The notes beneath the pieces are model-generated. The model ran no database searches, was not told the origin of the DNA, and saw only the letters and a program-made list of their open reading frames with translations. A program made the position numbers and the translations under genes. From Bradyrhizobium sp. LTSP849 (GTDB lineage: Bacteria; Pseudomonadota; Alphaproteobacteria; Rhizobiales; Xanthobacteraceae): a stretch of 64,000 bases of DNA. The DNA is taken from NCBI RefSeq assembly GCF_000938255.1, contig NZ_JYMR01000008.1:62001-126000 (forward strand), read 5' to 3'. How positions within the stretch are numbered: the first letter of the stretch is position 1; each line of letters opens with the position of its first letter. Of this stretch, positions 7,492-16,085 are shown piece after piece.

Positions 7492-9191
7492 AAGCGTCGT
7501 CCGCCCCAGGCTGGACGCGGTTCTTTCCGCCGTGCGGCTGGCTCGCCGCCTATCGGCGCGAATGGCTTCCCGCCGACGCCGTGGCCGGCATCACGCTCGC
7601 CGCTTACGCTGTTCCGGTCTCGCTTGCCTATGCCGCGCTCGCCGGCCTTCCGCCGCAGATCGGCGTCTACGGCTACATGCTCGGCGGCATTGGCTATGCT
7701 TTGCTCGGGGCGTCGCGGCAGCTCGCAATCGGCCCGACCTCGGCAATCTCCCTGATGATCGCTGCGACCGTCGGCGTGCTCGCCGGTGGCGATGCGGTTC
7801 GCTACGCGCAGATCGCAAGCCTCGCCGCTTTTGCGGTCGCGGTGCTATGCTTCATCGCCTGGGTGTTCAAGCTGAGTGTGCTGGTCCGCCTCGTCAGCGA
7901 CAGCATTCTGGTCGGCTTCAAGGCCGGCGCGGGGCTCACCATCATCATGAGCCAGTTGCCGAGCCTGCTCGGCGTTGCCGGCGGCGGCCACAATTTCTTC
8001 GACCGTGCGGTCAAATTGATGGGGCAACTCGGTCATCTCGATCCACTCGTGCTGGCGATCGGCGCGGTTGCGCTTCTGCTGCTGCTGTTTGGCGAGCGGC
8101 TTCTGCCGGGCAAGCCGGTCGGGATCACCATCGTGGCGCTTGCGATCGCGGTCACCACGCTCCTTGGCTTGCCGGCCCTGGGCGTACCCGTTACCGGGAA
8201 GATCCCGGAAGGGCTGCCGGCGCTGGGGTTACCGACATTCGGACTGCTGGAGTTCGACGATCTCTTTCCGCTCGCTGCCGGTTGCGTGCTGCTGGCTTAT
8301 ATCGAGGGCGTATCGGCGGCGCGCAGCTTTGCCGCCAAGCACGGCTATCCGCTCGACGTCCGGCAGGAGTTTTTGGGGCTGGGCGCGGCGAACCTCGCAG
8401 CGGCGCTCGGCCATGGCTATCCCGTCGCCGGCGGCCTGTCGCAATCTGCGGTCAACGACAGTGCCGGCGCACGAACACCTCTGGCCCTGGTGATCTGTTC
8501 GGTGACGCTCGGGCTGTGTCTCCTGTTCTTCACAGGGCTGCTCACCAATCTGCCCAAGGCCGTGCTAGCCGCCATCGTCGTTGCCGCCGTCTACAAGCTG
8601 GTCGATGTCCGCGCGCTCTTGCGGATGTGGAAAGTCAGCCGGATAGACTTCTATGCCGCCGCGATTGCGCTGGTGGCCGTGTTGCTGCTCGGAATTCTGC
8701 AAGGCGTCCTGCTGGCGTCGATTGCATCGATCTTTCTGCTGCTCGCGCGTGCATCGCAGCCGAACATTGCGTTCCTCGGCCGGCTTCCGGGCACCGGCCG
8801 CTATTCCGATAACGCCAGGCACGACGGCGTCGAGCCGCTCGTCGGCGTCATCGCTTTCCGCCCCGAGGCTTCGTTACTCTACATCAACGCCGAGACCATC
8901 CAGCAGGCGGTTCTCGACGCCCTCCACAGATCGACTGACGTCAAGTTGGTGGCCTGCGACCTCTCGGCGTCGCCCTACATCGACTTGGCCGGCGCGCGCA
9001 TGTTGCACGACCTTTACGACGAGCTCGCCTCCCGGCACATCGCCTTCTGCATCGTCGGCGCGCATGCGCAACTGCGCGATCTCTTGCGGGCGGAGGGGTT
9101 GGCCGAGAAGACCGACAGCGGCCAGTGGCTGCGGTCGCTCGACAGCGTTCTCGGCGATGACAAATGCCTCCGGAATGCATCCGACCGTTGA
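7488..9191 (+). CDS. SulP-family anion transporter with C-terminal STAS domain
   Basis: The 567-residue product has the SulP membrane domain (about residues 25-420) with the family signatures AYAVPVSLAYAALAG at its start and the AIGPTSAISLM segment, then a short linker and a cytoplasmic STAS domain (about 450-560; ACDLSASPYIDLAGARML is the STAS phosphorylation-loop region). Family members carry sulfate, bicarbonate or dicarboxylates in symport with Na+ or H+; the substrate cannot be read here. ATG 7488 overlaps the DUF1275 stop. The TGA stop lies inside the FixK-type box preceding the decarboxylase gene. Confidence 0.9.
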   Translation: MKASSAPGWTRFFPPCGWLAAYRREWLPADAVAGITLAAYAVPVSLAYAALAGLPPQIGVYGYMLGGIGYALLGASRQLAIGPTSAISLMIAATVGVLAGGDAVRYAQIASLAAFAVAVLCFIAWVFKLSVLVRLVSDSILVGFKAGAGLTIIMSQLPSLLGVAGGGHNFFDRAVKLMGQLGHLDPLVLAIGAVALLLLLFGERLLPGKPVGITIVALAIAVTTLLGLPALGVPVTGKIPEGLPALGLPTFGLLEFDDLFPLAAGCVLLAYIEGVSAARSFAAKHGYPLDVRQEFLGLGAANLAAALGHGYPVAGGLSQSAVNDSAGARTPLALVICSVTLGLCLLFFTGLLTNLPKAVLAAIVVAAVYKLVDVRALLRMWKVSRIDFYAAAIALVAVLLLGILQGVLLASIASIFLLLARASQPNIAFLGRLPGTGRYSDNARHDGVEPLVGVIAFRPEASLLYINAETIQQAVLDALHRSTDVKLVACDLSASPYIDLAGARMLHDLYDELASRHIAFCIVGAHAQLRDLLRAEGLAEKTDSGQWLRSLDSVLGDDKCLRNASDR

Positions 9192-9201
9192 CTTGGATCA
9201 A
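9188..9201 (+). promoter_or_regulatory. FixK/FNR-type box, one mismatch
   Basis: TTGACTTGGATCAA matches TTGAT-N4-ATCAA at 9 of the 10 half-site positions. It ends 66 bases before the decarboxylase ATG, the same spacing as the other boxes in the window. It overlaps the sulP-like stop codon. Confidence 0.7.
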
Positions 9202-9267
9202 TGGAGCGCCCCGTGCCGACAGCACGATCCCGCATCACTTTTCGCCCCAAAGGATCGGGAGAGACGC

Positions 9268-12021
9268 ATGGCAAAGGACGTAAAGCCCGCGCAGAAGCGC
9301 ATCGACCAGTTCTTTTCCGGTCCCGGCGCGCGAGCCGATGACTGGCGTGATCTGGTCGAGGCCGCAAAGGGCTGGGCCCGCGGCGGCGATCGCGCGGCCT
9401 ATGACGCGGCGCTGGCCAGCCTATCGGTGACGGAAGAATTCCACGGTTATCCCGGCCTGCAACTGATGGCGGCCCTGCGCGAAGCAGCCTCGGCCGGCGA
9501 TGCGGCCGCGTCGCTGTCGCTTGCGACCCGGATAACCCAGGCCCTGGCGACGCGATCCTTTCGCCAGCACGCCGGAGACTGGAGCGCGAAGGACGATGGC
9601 GATGGCGATACGCCCGAACTGGTGTCGTCCACCTTCGGCACGCATAAGGCACGTCGGCCCTATTTCGAAACCCTGATTGTCACCGGCGTGTCACCTGGCC
9701 AATGGCCGGCGCTCGCCGCCGAATGGCGCAAGCTGCGCCGTCCGGAGGATGGCTTCATCTATGAGCCCGTCATCGTCGGCAGCTTGGAGGATGCCTTCTG
9801 CGCGACCATGCTCAATCCCAATCTCGGGGCTGTCGTCGTCAACGAGGGTTTCGGCCTGCGCTCGCGGCACGATGCGCCGGTGCTTCGCTCGATCACCGCA
9901 TCGGCGGGTCTCAACGACGAGGCTGATGCTTCCGCGCTACGGCTCGCCCAGATCATCAAGCGGGTCCGTCCCGAGCTTGATCTTTACATGATCTCCAATC
10001 GCGACGTCGAGGAGCTGGCCGGCAACCCTGAAGCCAGCGTCGTTCGCCGCATCTTCTATTCGGTCGAGGAGCTTCTGGAGCTGCATCTGTCGATCCTCGA
10101 AGGCATCCAGGATCGTTACGACACGCCGTTCTTCGACAATCTCAAGAAATATGCGCAGCGTCCGATCGGGACGTTCCACGCGCTGCCGATCGCCCGCGGC
10201 AAGTCGATCTTTAAGTCCGACTGGATCCGCGACATGGGCGAGTTCTACGGCCCGAACCTGTTTCTGGCAGAGAGCAGCGCCACCACGGGCGGCCTCGACA
10301 GCATGCTGGAACCGACCGGCACCATCAAGAAGGCGCAGGAGAAGGCGGCGAGGGCACTCGGCGCCGACCGCGTCTTCTTCGTCACCAACGGTACCTCGAC
10401 CTCGAACAAGATGGCGGTGCAGGCGCTGCTTGCGCCGGGCGATATCGCGATTGTCGACCGCAACTGCCACAAGTCGCACCATTACGGCATGGTGCTCGCA
10501 GGCGCGCAGCCGCTTTATGTCGAAGCCTTTCCGATGACGGAATATTCGATGTATGGCGCGGTGCCGCTGAAGACGATCAAGCAGGCGCTGCTCGGCGCGA
10601 AGGCCGATGGCCGGCTCGATCGGGTCAAGATGCTGGACCTTACCAACTGCACCTTTGACGGCCACATCTACAACACCCGCCGCGTCATGGAGGAATGCCT
10701 CGCCATCAAGCCGGACCTGATCTTCCTGTGGGATGAGGCCTGGTTCGGCTTCGCGCGCTTCTCGCCGTTCCTGCGCCGGCGCACAGCCATGGGGGCCGCC
10801 AACGAGATCGAGGTCTGGATGCAGGATCCGAAGTCGGTCGCGGCTTACGAGAAGCAGCAGGCAGAGCTCGGCAAGACTCCGTCGGACGAGGTGTTGCTCA
10901 AGACGCGATTGATTCCCGATCCGCGACAGATCCGGCTGCGCGTCTATCAGACCAACTCGACCCACAAGTCGATGTCGGCGATCCGGCAGGGCTCCATGCT
11001 CTCGGTCAAGGACGTCGAATTCCACACGGTCGAGCAGCAGTTCAAGGAGGCCGTCTTTACCCATGCCTCGACCAGTCCGAACCAGCAGCTTATCGCCAGC
11101 CTCGACATCTCGCGGCGTCAGATGGAGCTCGAGGGGTACGGTCTTGTCGCCAACGCGATGGAAATCGCGCTCGCCATCCGTCATGCCGCCAACAACAACG
11201 CGCTGCTCTCGAAGTATTTCCGCATTCTCGGCGCCGACGTCATGGTGCCGACGCAATACCGCCAAAGCGGTTTCACCGACTATCTCGCACCCGGCGTCAA
11301 CTGGGCGAATACGCTCAAGAGCCTGGACGAGGATGAGTTCTGCCTCGATCCGACCCGGATGACATTGGTGTGCGGCATGGCCGGCTTTGACGGTACCCAA
11401 TTCAAGGGCATCCTCGCCAACGAGTACAACATCCAAGTCAACAAGACCTCACGCAACTCGGTGCTGGTCCAGTCCAACATCAACAACACCCGCAGCGACG
11501 TCGCGCATCTGATCCGCGTCCTCGCCGAGATCGCGGGCGAGGTCGATCGCGGGCTTGCGCAAGGCGGTGCCAATGCCAAGAAGACCTTCGAAGCGCGGGT
11601 CAAGAGCTTGATGACCGACGTGCCTGACCTGCCGAATTTCTCGCATTTCCATCCGAGCTTCCGCGGCGATGCCGGCACCAAGACCAACGAAGGGGACATC
11701 CGCAGCGGCTTCTACTCCGCCTATGACGCGGCGGGTTGCGAACATATCCGCCTTGGCGATTCCGAGATTGACCGGCGACTCAAGGCCGGTCCGGAGCTCG
11801 TCTCAGCCAATTTCGTGATCCCGTATCCGCCGGGCTTCCCGATCATGGTGCCGGGGCAGGTCATCACCCAGGAGACCATCGACTTCATGCGCAAGCTCGA
11901 TGTGAAGGAGATCCATGGCTACGACGCCAAGGAAGGGCTGAAGCTCGTGCGTACCGAAGCCTTGGCGAAGCTCGGCCGGCCAAAGCCGAGCGCTCCGCCG
12001 AAGCTCAAGGCTGCGTCATAA
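9268..12021 (+). CDS. Large Orn/Lys/Arg-type PLP decarboxylase
   Basis: A 917-residue PLP enzyme of fold type I, group III (ornithine/lysine/arginine decarboxylase family). The N-terminal third is a wing/receiver-like region. The catalytic domain has VFFVTNGTSTSNKM, IVDRNCHKSHHYG, the PLP-binding Asp and Ala in LWDEAWFG, and the Schiff-base Lys in TNSTHKSMSA at residue 567. The C-terminal domain has the VIPYPPGFPIMVPG segment. The protein is longer than E. coli SpeC, CadA or AdiA (about 715-755), so the N-terminus is extended. The substrate is not certain. The next gene, 12 bases on, is an AspT-family antiporter, which suggests decarboxylation coupled to substrate/product exchange. A FixK-type box precedes the ATG (GGGAGAG as ribosome site). 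Confidence 0.9.
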   Translation: MAKDVKPAQKRIDQFFSGPGARADDWRDLVEAAKGWARGGDRAAYDAALASLSVTEEFHGYPGLQLMAALREAASAGDAAASLSLATRITQALATRSFRQHAGDWSAKDDGDGDTPELVSSTFGTHKARRPYFETLIVTGVSPGQWPALAAEWRKLRRPEDGFIYEPVIVGSLEDAFCATMLNPNLGAVVVNEGFGLRSRHDAPVLRSITASAGLNDEADASALRLAQIIKRVRPELDLYMISNRDVEELAGNPEASVVRRIFYSVEELLELHLSILEGIQDRYDTPFFDNLKKYAQRPIGTFHALPIARGKSIFKSDWIRDMGEFYGPNLFLAESSATTGGLDSMLEPTGTIKKAQEKAARALGADRVFFVTNGTSTSNKMAVQALLAPGDIAIVDRNCHKSHHYGMVLAGAQPLYVEAFPMTEYSMYGAVPLKTIKQALLGAKADGRLDRVKMLDLTNCTFDGHIYNTRRVMEECLAIKPDLIFLWDEAWFGFARFSPFLRRRTAMGAANEIEVWMQDPKSVAAYEKQQAELGKTPSDEVLLKTRLIPDPRQIRLRVYQTNSTHKSMSAIRQGSMLSVKDVEFHTVEQQFKEAVFTHASTSPNQQLIASLDISRRQMELEGYGLVANAMEIALAIRHAANNNALLSKYFRILGADVMVPTQYRQSGFTDYLAPGVNWANTLKSLDEDEFCLDPTRMTLVCGMAGFDGTQFKGILANEYNIQVNKTSRNSVLVQSNINNTRSDVAHLIRVLAEIAGEVDRGLAQGGANAKKTFEARVKSLMTDVPDLPNFSHFHPSFRGDAGTKTNEGDIRSGFYSAYDAAGCEHIRLGDSEIDRRLKAGPELVSANFVIPYPPGFPIMVPGQVITQETIDFMRKLDVKEIHGYDAKEGLKLVRTEALAKLGRPKPSAPPKLKAAS

Positions 12022-12033
12022 CAGGGGGCGAAC

Positions 12034-13731
12034 ATGCAGGGCTTTTTCACGTTCTTGCAGCAGAATCCATATCTGCTGCTGTTCTTCGTCGTCGGGCTCG
12101 CCGTCTGGATCGGGCGAGCCAGCATCAAAGGCTATGGTCTCGGCATGGTTGCCGGCGCCATCGTGGTCGGCGCGGGCCTGTCGGTCTGGGCGTCGGTCTA
12201 CGGTGTGAAGCTCGAGCTGAACACTTTCGCCAAGAGCCTGTTCTACTATTTGTTCATGTATGGGGTCGGCCTTCGCGTGGGTCCGTCCTTCATCAACAGC
12301 CTCAGGGGAGATGGCCTTAAATTCTGCATCCTGGCGCTGGTGTCCAGCGTGCTCGGTCTGGCGCTCGTCGTCATCCTTTCGAGGCTCTTCGCGCTTCCGA
12401 TCGGTGCCGCCGGCGGCATGCTGGCGGGGTCGCAGACCATGTCGGCCGCGATCGGCTCGGCCGAGCAGGCCATCACGTCGGGCGTCGTGAAGCTGCCTGA
12501 GGGCATGAAGCCCGAGGATGCGTCGGGCATGATCGCGCTATCCTACGGCATCACCTATATCTGGGGCACCGTCGGCATCATCCTGATCTGCAAATACCTG
12601 CCGCGCTGGTGGGGCGTCGATGCCAAGGCGGCGGCCAGGCAGTACGAGCAGGAGTTTGGCGTCAAGGATCTCGAAGGCGGCGGCCTGACCGGTTATCGGC
12701 AGTTCGGCCTGCGTGCCTACCGGCTCGAAAATCCGGCGCAGGTCGGCATGAGCATCGCCAAATTCCGCACGGTCAATCCGGAGTACCGCATCCTCAACGT
12801 GGTGCGCGGCGATGAGCCGTTGGGAGCCGATCCCGGCCTCGTGCTGCAAAAGGGTGACGTCGTCGCGCTCGGCGGCGCAACCGCGCATCTCACCGACAAG
12901 ATGGGCCTGATCGGCCCGGAGGTCGCCGATGCCAAGGCGCTCGGTGTTCCCCTCGATCAGGCCGAGATTCTCGTCACCAACAAGGACATGGTCGGACGGA
13001 CCTTCGAATCCTTCCGGGAGCAGGCCATTGCTGGTCAGTTGCAGATCGGCAAGGTCGAACGCGGTGGGGTGCAGATTCCGGCCGGTCTCAAGACCGAGCT
13101 GCAACGGATGGACATCATCACGGTCGTCGGCCTGAAGTCCGCCGTCAACGAGCTCGGCGAGATGTGGGGGCGCATCGCGCGCACCAACACCTCCACCGAT
13201 TTGCTGACACTGGCCGCGGGCATGATCCTCGGCTTCCTGATCGGCATGATCGAATTCCCGGCCTTCGGCGCCAAGATCGGCCTCGGGAATGCCGGCGGTC
13301 TGTTGCTGTCGGGCGTGATCGTGTCCTCGGCCGTGTCGCGGCTGCGGTTCTTCGGCAACACGCCAAACGCGGCGCGCAACGTGCTGGAGGATCTCGGCCT
13401 CGTTGTCTTCGTCTCCATCGTCGGTATCAATGCCGGCGCCGGATTGCTGGCGCAGCTGACCGGTGCCGTTGCCTTGAAGATCTTCGTTGCGGGTTTCATC
13501 GCCTGCACGATCCCGCCGTTCATCGTCTGGGCGATCGGCTTCCACGTCTTCAAGATCAACCCGGCTGTGCTGATGGGCGGCGTTGCCGGTGCCCGGTCGC
13601 ATTCCGGTCCGTGCCGTGAGGCGGCGGTCGAAATCCAGAGTTCCGTGCCCTGGATCGGATTCCCGGTCGGTTATGCCGTCTCGGGTATCCTGCTCACCGT
13701 GTTTGGCTACTTCGCGATGATCTTGGCCTAA
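12034..13731 (+). CDS. AspT-family amino acid antiporter (aspartate:alanine exchanger-like)
   Basis: A 565-residue protein with two membrane halves (about residues 8-180 and 385-560) around two TrkA-C-like domains (about 205-290 and 295-375). The conserved pair GSQTMSAAIGSAEQAI (first half) and GGVAGARSHSGPCREA (second half) matches the AAE/AspT family. AspT works with a decarboxylase: substrate in, product out, net charge movement giving proton motive force. The gene begins 12 bases after the decarboxylase gene (ribosome site AGGGGG), so they form a two-gene unit. Here the partner is an Orn/Lys/Arg-type enzyme instead of the aspartate 4-decarboxylase known from Tetragenococcus, so the exchanged pair is unknown. 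Confidence 0.88.
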   Translation: MQGFFTFLQQNPYLLLFFVVGLAVWIGRASIKGYGLGMVAGAIVVGAGLSVWASVYGVKLELNTFAKSLFYYLFMYGVGLRVGPSFINSLRGDGLKFCILALVSSVLGLALVVILSRLFALPIGAAGGMLAGSQTMSAAIGSAEQAITSGVVKLPEGMKPEDASGMIALSYGITYIWGTVGIILICKYLPRWWGVDAKAAARQYEQEFGVKDLEGGGLTGYRQFGLRAYRLENPAQVGMSIAKFRTVNPEYRILNVVRGDEPLGADPGLVLQKGDVVALGGATAHLTDKMGLIGPEVADAKALGVPLDQAEILVTNKDMVGRTFESFREQAIAGQLQIGKVERGGVQIPAGLKTELQRMDIITVVGLKSAVNELGEMWGRIARTNTSTDLLTLAAGMILGFLIGMIEFPAFGAKIGLGNAGGLLLSGVIVSSAVSRLRFFGNTPNAARNVLEDLGLVVFVSIVGINAGAGLLAQLTGAVALKIFVAGFIACTIPPFIVWAIGFHVFKINPAVLMGGVAGARSHSGPCREAAVEIQSSVPWIGFPVGYAVSGILLTVFGYFAMILA

Positions 13732-13766
13732 TAGCTCGACGTCACAACCAAAGGGGAACGAAAGTC

Positions 13767-14201
13767 ATGAGAAAAGTCGCCATCTGCGCCGCCGTTGTCG
13801 CCTCGCTTGCAAGCGTCGTCGGTTTCAGCACGGCATCGCGGGCTGAGACCGGCCAGGTTGCGGTCGTCTTCACCAAAGGCGGGTTCATCATTGGCGTCGG
13901 CGGCGGGGAGGGAGTCCTCCTGCTTCACGGCAAGAAGTATCCGTTCACTGTATCCGGCATGAGCGTGGGCTTCACGATCGGTGCCTCCACCACCAAGTTC
14001 GTCGGCCGCGCTCTCAATCTGAGAGGGCCCCAATCGATCGAAGGCTCTTACGCGGCCGGCGGAGCAGGTGGGGCGGTTGCGGCGGGTGCAGGCGCCGTGC
14101 AGTTGCAGAACGGCAATGGCGTGATCCTTCAGCTCAGCGGCCCGAGGGTCGGCGCGGAAGTGTCGGCTGCGGTCGGCGGCGTCACGATCCGGCTGAAGTA
14201 A
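13767..14201 (+). CDS. EipA-like (DUF1134) exported protein
   Basis: A 144-residue protein with a signal peptide (about residues 1-27). The mature part reads as a small beta-rich domain with the DUF1134/EipA pattern: VGGGEGVLLLHGKKYPF, VSGMSVGFTIGAS, a LRGP segment, a glycine-rich stretch, then NGVILQLSGPRVGAEVS. EipA of Brucella is a periplasmic SH3-like protein affecting the envelope; here the role is inferred only. It follows the antiporter by 35 bases and may be part of that operon. A paralogue is at 21958. A hairpin follows the stop. Confidence 0.7.
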   Translation: MRKVAICAAVVASLASVVGFSTASRAETGQVAVVFTKGGFIIGVGGGEGVLLLHGKKYPFTVSGMSVGFTIGASTTKFVGRALNLRGPQSIEGSYAAGGAGGAVAAGAGAVQLQNGNGVILQLSGPRVGAEVSAAVGGVTIRLK

Positions 14202-14214
14202 AGACAGGACGATC

Positions 14215-14245
14215 GGGCCGCGCTCCCGGCGCGGCCTGCTTTGCC
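14215..14245. terminator. Hairpin terminator between convergent genes
   Basis: GGCCGCGC (14216-14223) and GCGCGGCC (14229-14236) form a perfect 8-bp stem with a 5-base loop (TCCCG), followed by a weak T-containing tail. It sits between the EipA-like gene and the convergent PPK2 gene and could serve both directions. Confidence 0.6.
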
Positions 14246-15046
14246 TCAGTACCGTTCCTCGACGAACTTCATCCTGCGCAAACTCGCCTGATCGTTATAG
14301 CGGCCCTTGTGAGAGCGCTTTGGCAGCTTGACCTTGGCCGGCACGATCTTCTTGTAGGGGATCGTCTTCAGGATGTGCGAGATGACGTTGAGCCGCGCTC
14401 GGCGCTTGTCGTCGGAGCGGATCAGCCGCCATGGCGCGTGCCGGGTGTCGGTCGCCTCGAACATCATGTCGCGGGCGCGTGAGTAGTCGTACCAACGGCC
14501 GAATGACTCGGTGTCCATCGGGCTCAGCTTCCACTGCCGCAACGGATCCTCGATACGGGCATGGAAGCGGAGCTCCTGCTCCTCCATCCCGACCTCCAGC
14601 CACAGCTTGATCAGGATGATGCCGGCGTCCACTGCGAATTTCTCGACCAGCGGGCACAGTTCCAGGAAACGCTTGTGCTCGGCAGGCGTACAGAAGCCCA
14701 TCACGTATTCGACGCCGGCGCGGTTGTACCAACTGCGGTCGAAGATCACGATCTCGCCGCCGGCCGGAAACTGCTCGATATAGCGTTGCAGGAACAGCTG
14801 GGACTTTTGCCGGTCGGACGGCGCGGGGAGGGCGCAGACGCGGAAGACCCGCGGGCTTACCTTCTCGGTCAAGGCCTTGATGGTGCCGCCCTTGCCGGCG
14901 GCATCGCGGCCTTCGAAGATGATGATGACCTTCAGCTTCTCGGTCTTCACCCATTCCTGGAGGTGACACAGCTCGACCTGGAGCTTTTCCAGCTCCTGCT
15001 CATAGTCCTTGCGCTTCATTTTCTCCGCAGGCTTGTCCTTGGCCAT
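14246..15046 (-). CDS. ppk2: Polyphosphate kinase 2 (PPK2 family)
   Basis: A 266-residue PPK2-family kinase: Walker A in FEGRDAAGKGGTIKAL, Walker B-like region in IVIFDRSWYNRAGVEYVMGF, and lid-type residues in WKLSPMD. PPK2 enzymes use polyphosphate to phosphorylate nucleotides, mainly GDP or ADP, or AMP in other classes; the single-domain length fits class I. Class and substrate are not determined. ATG 15046 lies 3 bases beyond the upstream gene's TGA, with GGGGCG as ribosome site inside that gene, so translation is coupled to the 151-residue protein. The operon has a perfect FixK-type box upstream. Confidence 0.9.
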   Translation of the reverse strand: MAKDKPAEKMKRKDYEQELEKLQVELCHLQEWVKTEKLKVIIIFEGRDAAGKGGTIKALTEKVSPRVFRVCALPAPSDRQKSQLFLQRYIEQFPAGGEIVIFDRSWYNRAGVEYVMGFCTPAEHKRFLELCPLVEKFAVDAGIILIKLWLEVGMEEQELRFHARIEDPLRQWKLSPMDTESFGRWYDYSRARDMMFEATDTRHAPWRLIRSDDKRRARLNVISHILKTIPYKKIVPAKVKLPKRSHKGRYNDQASLRRMKFVEERY

Positions 15047-15048
15047 GA

Positions 15049-15504
15049 TCAGTCGTCGCCCCATGAGATGATCACGCCGATGTCGCCGGGCACACCGCCG
15101 GGAAAATCGATGATCTGGTACGCGATGCGATAGCCGCGCGGCTTCAGATGGTCGGTCCAGAGCTGGAAGATCTCCTTGGGAATGCCGGTCAGCGTGGTCT
15201 CCCAGCCTTTCTCCATCTGGTTGATGGCGCGTCCCTTGTCGGTGCAGAGCGAGTTGGGGAAGCGGTAGACCTGCACCTCGGTCAGCCCGTTTCGCACTGC
15301 ACGCTGAATGATGGTCGAGGCGAGCTTGACCTTCTCCTCCTCGGTCTTGCCGGACGGCTTGCTCAGCCGCTCGATCAACGCGCGCTTCTCGGCCTCGGTG
15401 GCGGTGGCGAGGCGGACATATTCCTCCGCCTTCTCGGCCTCCTTGAGCGCGGCTTCTTTCCGGATCTGCATGGCGCTGGGGATCAGATCATCGATGCCGG
15501 GCAT
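15049..15504 (-). CDS. Conserved-type hypothetical protein preceding PPK2
   Basis: A 151-residue soluble protein of unknown family. The N-terminal third (KEAALKEAEKAEEYVRLA and following) is a charged helix likely to form a coiled coil; the C-terminal half (YRFPNSLCTDKGRAIN, then DHLKPRGYRIAYQIIDFPGG and a final ISWGDD) looks like a compact alpha/beta fold. ATG 15504 is preceded by TAGGAG at good spacing; an in-frame start at 15567 has no ribosome site. It is translationally coupled to ppk2 and has a perfect FixK-type box 68 bases upstream. I infer a role with PPK2 in low-oxygen phosphate metabolism only from that linkage. Confidence 0.75.
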   Translation of the reverse strand: MPGIDDLIPSAMQIRKEAALKEAEKAEEYVRLATATEAEKRALIERLSKPSGKTEEEKVKLASTIIQRAVRNGLTEVQVYRFPNSLCTDKGRAINQMEKGWETTLTGIPKEIFQLWTDHLKPRGYRIAYQIIDFPGGVPGDIGVIISWGDD

Positions 15505-15571
15505 GGCAGACGTGCTCCTATAGGTGCATTCTGGCTTCTGAGGTAGGCTAGGTCTGGCAAGGGGCATTCCC

Positions 15572-15585
15572 TTGATTCAAATCAA
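15572..15585. promoter_or_regulatory. FixK/FNR-type box, perfect
   Basis: TTGATTCAAATCAA is a perfect TTGAT-N4-ATCAA palindrome between divergent genes: 68 bases from the ATG at 15504 (ppk2 operon) and 72 bases from the TTG start at 15657 (DUF3302-like gene). Confidence 0.85.
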
Positions 15586-15656
15586 CCGTTCTCGCAACCT
15601 CGTTGCGCACGCTGTCGCACATTCCGAGTGAGCCGCATTCTGACCGGGAGAGAGAT

Positions 15657-16085
15657 TTGAGCGATCAGCTTCATCCGATGGCCCCCCATCATCTGCCCTT
15701 CTATCTCGCACCGGGAAGCGGGGTGGATACGCTGACGGTGGTGATGGGCATCTTCCTGATCGGAACCATACTCTGGGTGGGCACGCTCTATTGGAAGCTG
15801 CACAGTCTGCCTGAGCGGATGGCTCACAAGTCGCAGAAGCTGCAATTCGAGATCGTGGCGGTGCTGGGCATCATCTCGCTCTTTACGCACTTGCACATTT
15901 TCTGGGTGGCGGGCCTGTTGCTCGCGATGATCGACCTGCCCGATTTCGGTACGCCGCTGCGCAGCATTGCCGGTTCCGTCGAGAGGATCGCCGACGCTGC
16001 GCCGAGCGACGGGCGCGAATCCGACCAACCGGGCCCGCCGGCAGAGAAGTCAGTCCCGAAGGAGAAGGAGCACAGCCATGTTTGA
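15657..16085 (+). CDS. DUF3302-like small inner-membrane protein (YiaW/YibI type)
   Basis: A 142-residue protein with two predicted membrane helices (about residues 24-44 and 66-92) joined by a basic loop with LHSLPERMAHKS; an Ile/Leu-rich second helix containing LFTHLHIFWVAGL follows. This layout resembles DUF3302 proteins (YiaW, YibI), which in E. coli are encoded with an HlyD-type partner (YiaV, YibH); that partner follows here. The chosen start is TTG 15657, preceded by GGGAGAG; ATG 15678 is the alternative. The last 8 bases overlap the HlyD start. The C-terminal 45 residues are charged and probably disordered. Function is unknown. Confidence 0.65.
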   Translation: MSDQLHPMAPHHLPFYLAPGSGVDTLTVVMGIFLIGTILWVGTLYWKLHSLPERMAHKSQKLQFEIVAVLGIISLFTHLHIFWVAGLLLAMIDLPDFGTPLRSIAGSVERIADAAPSDGRESDQPGPPAEKSVPKEKEHSHV

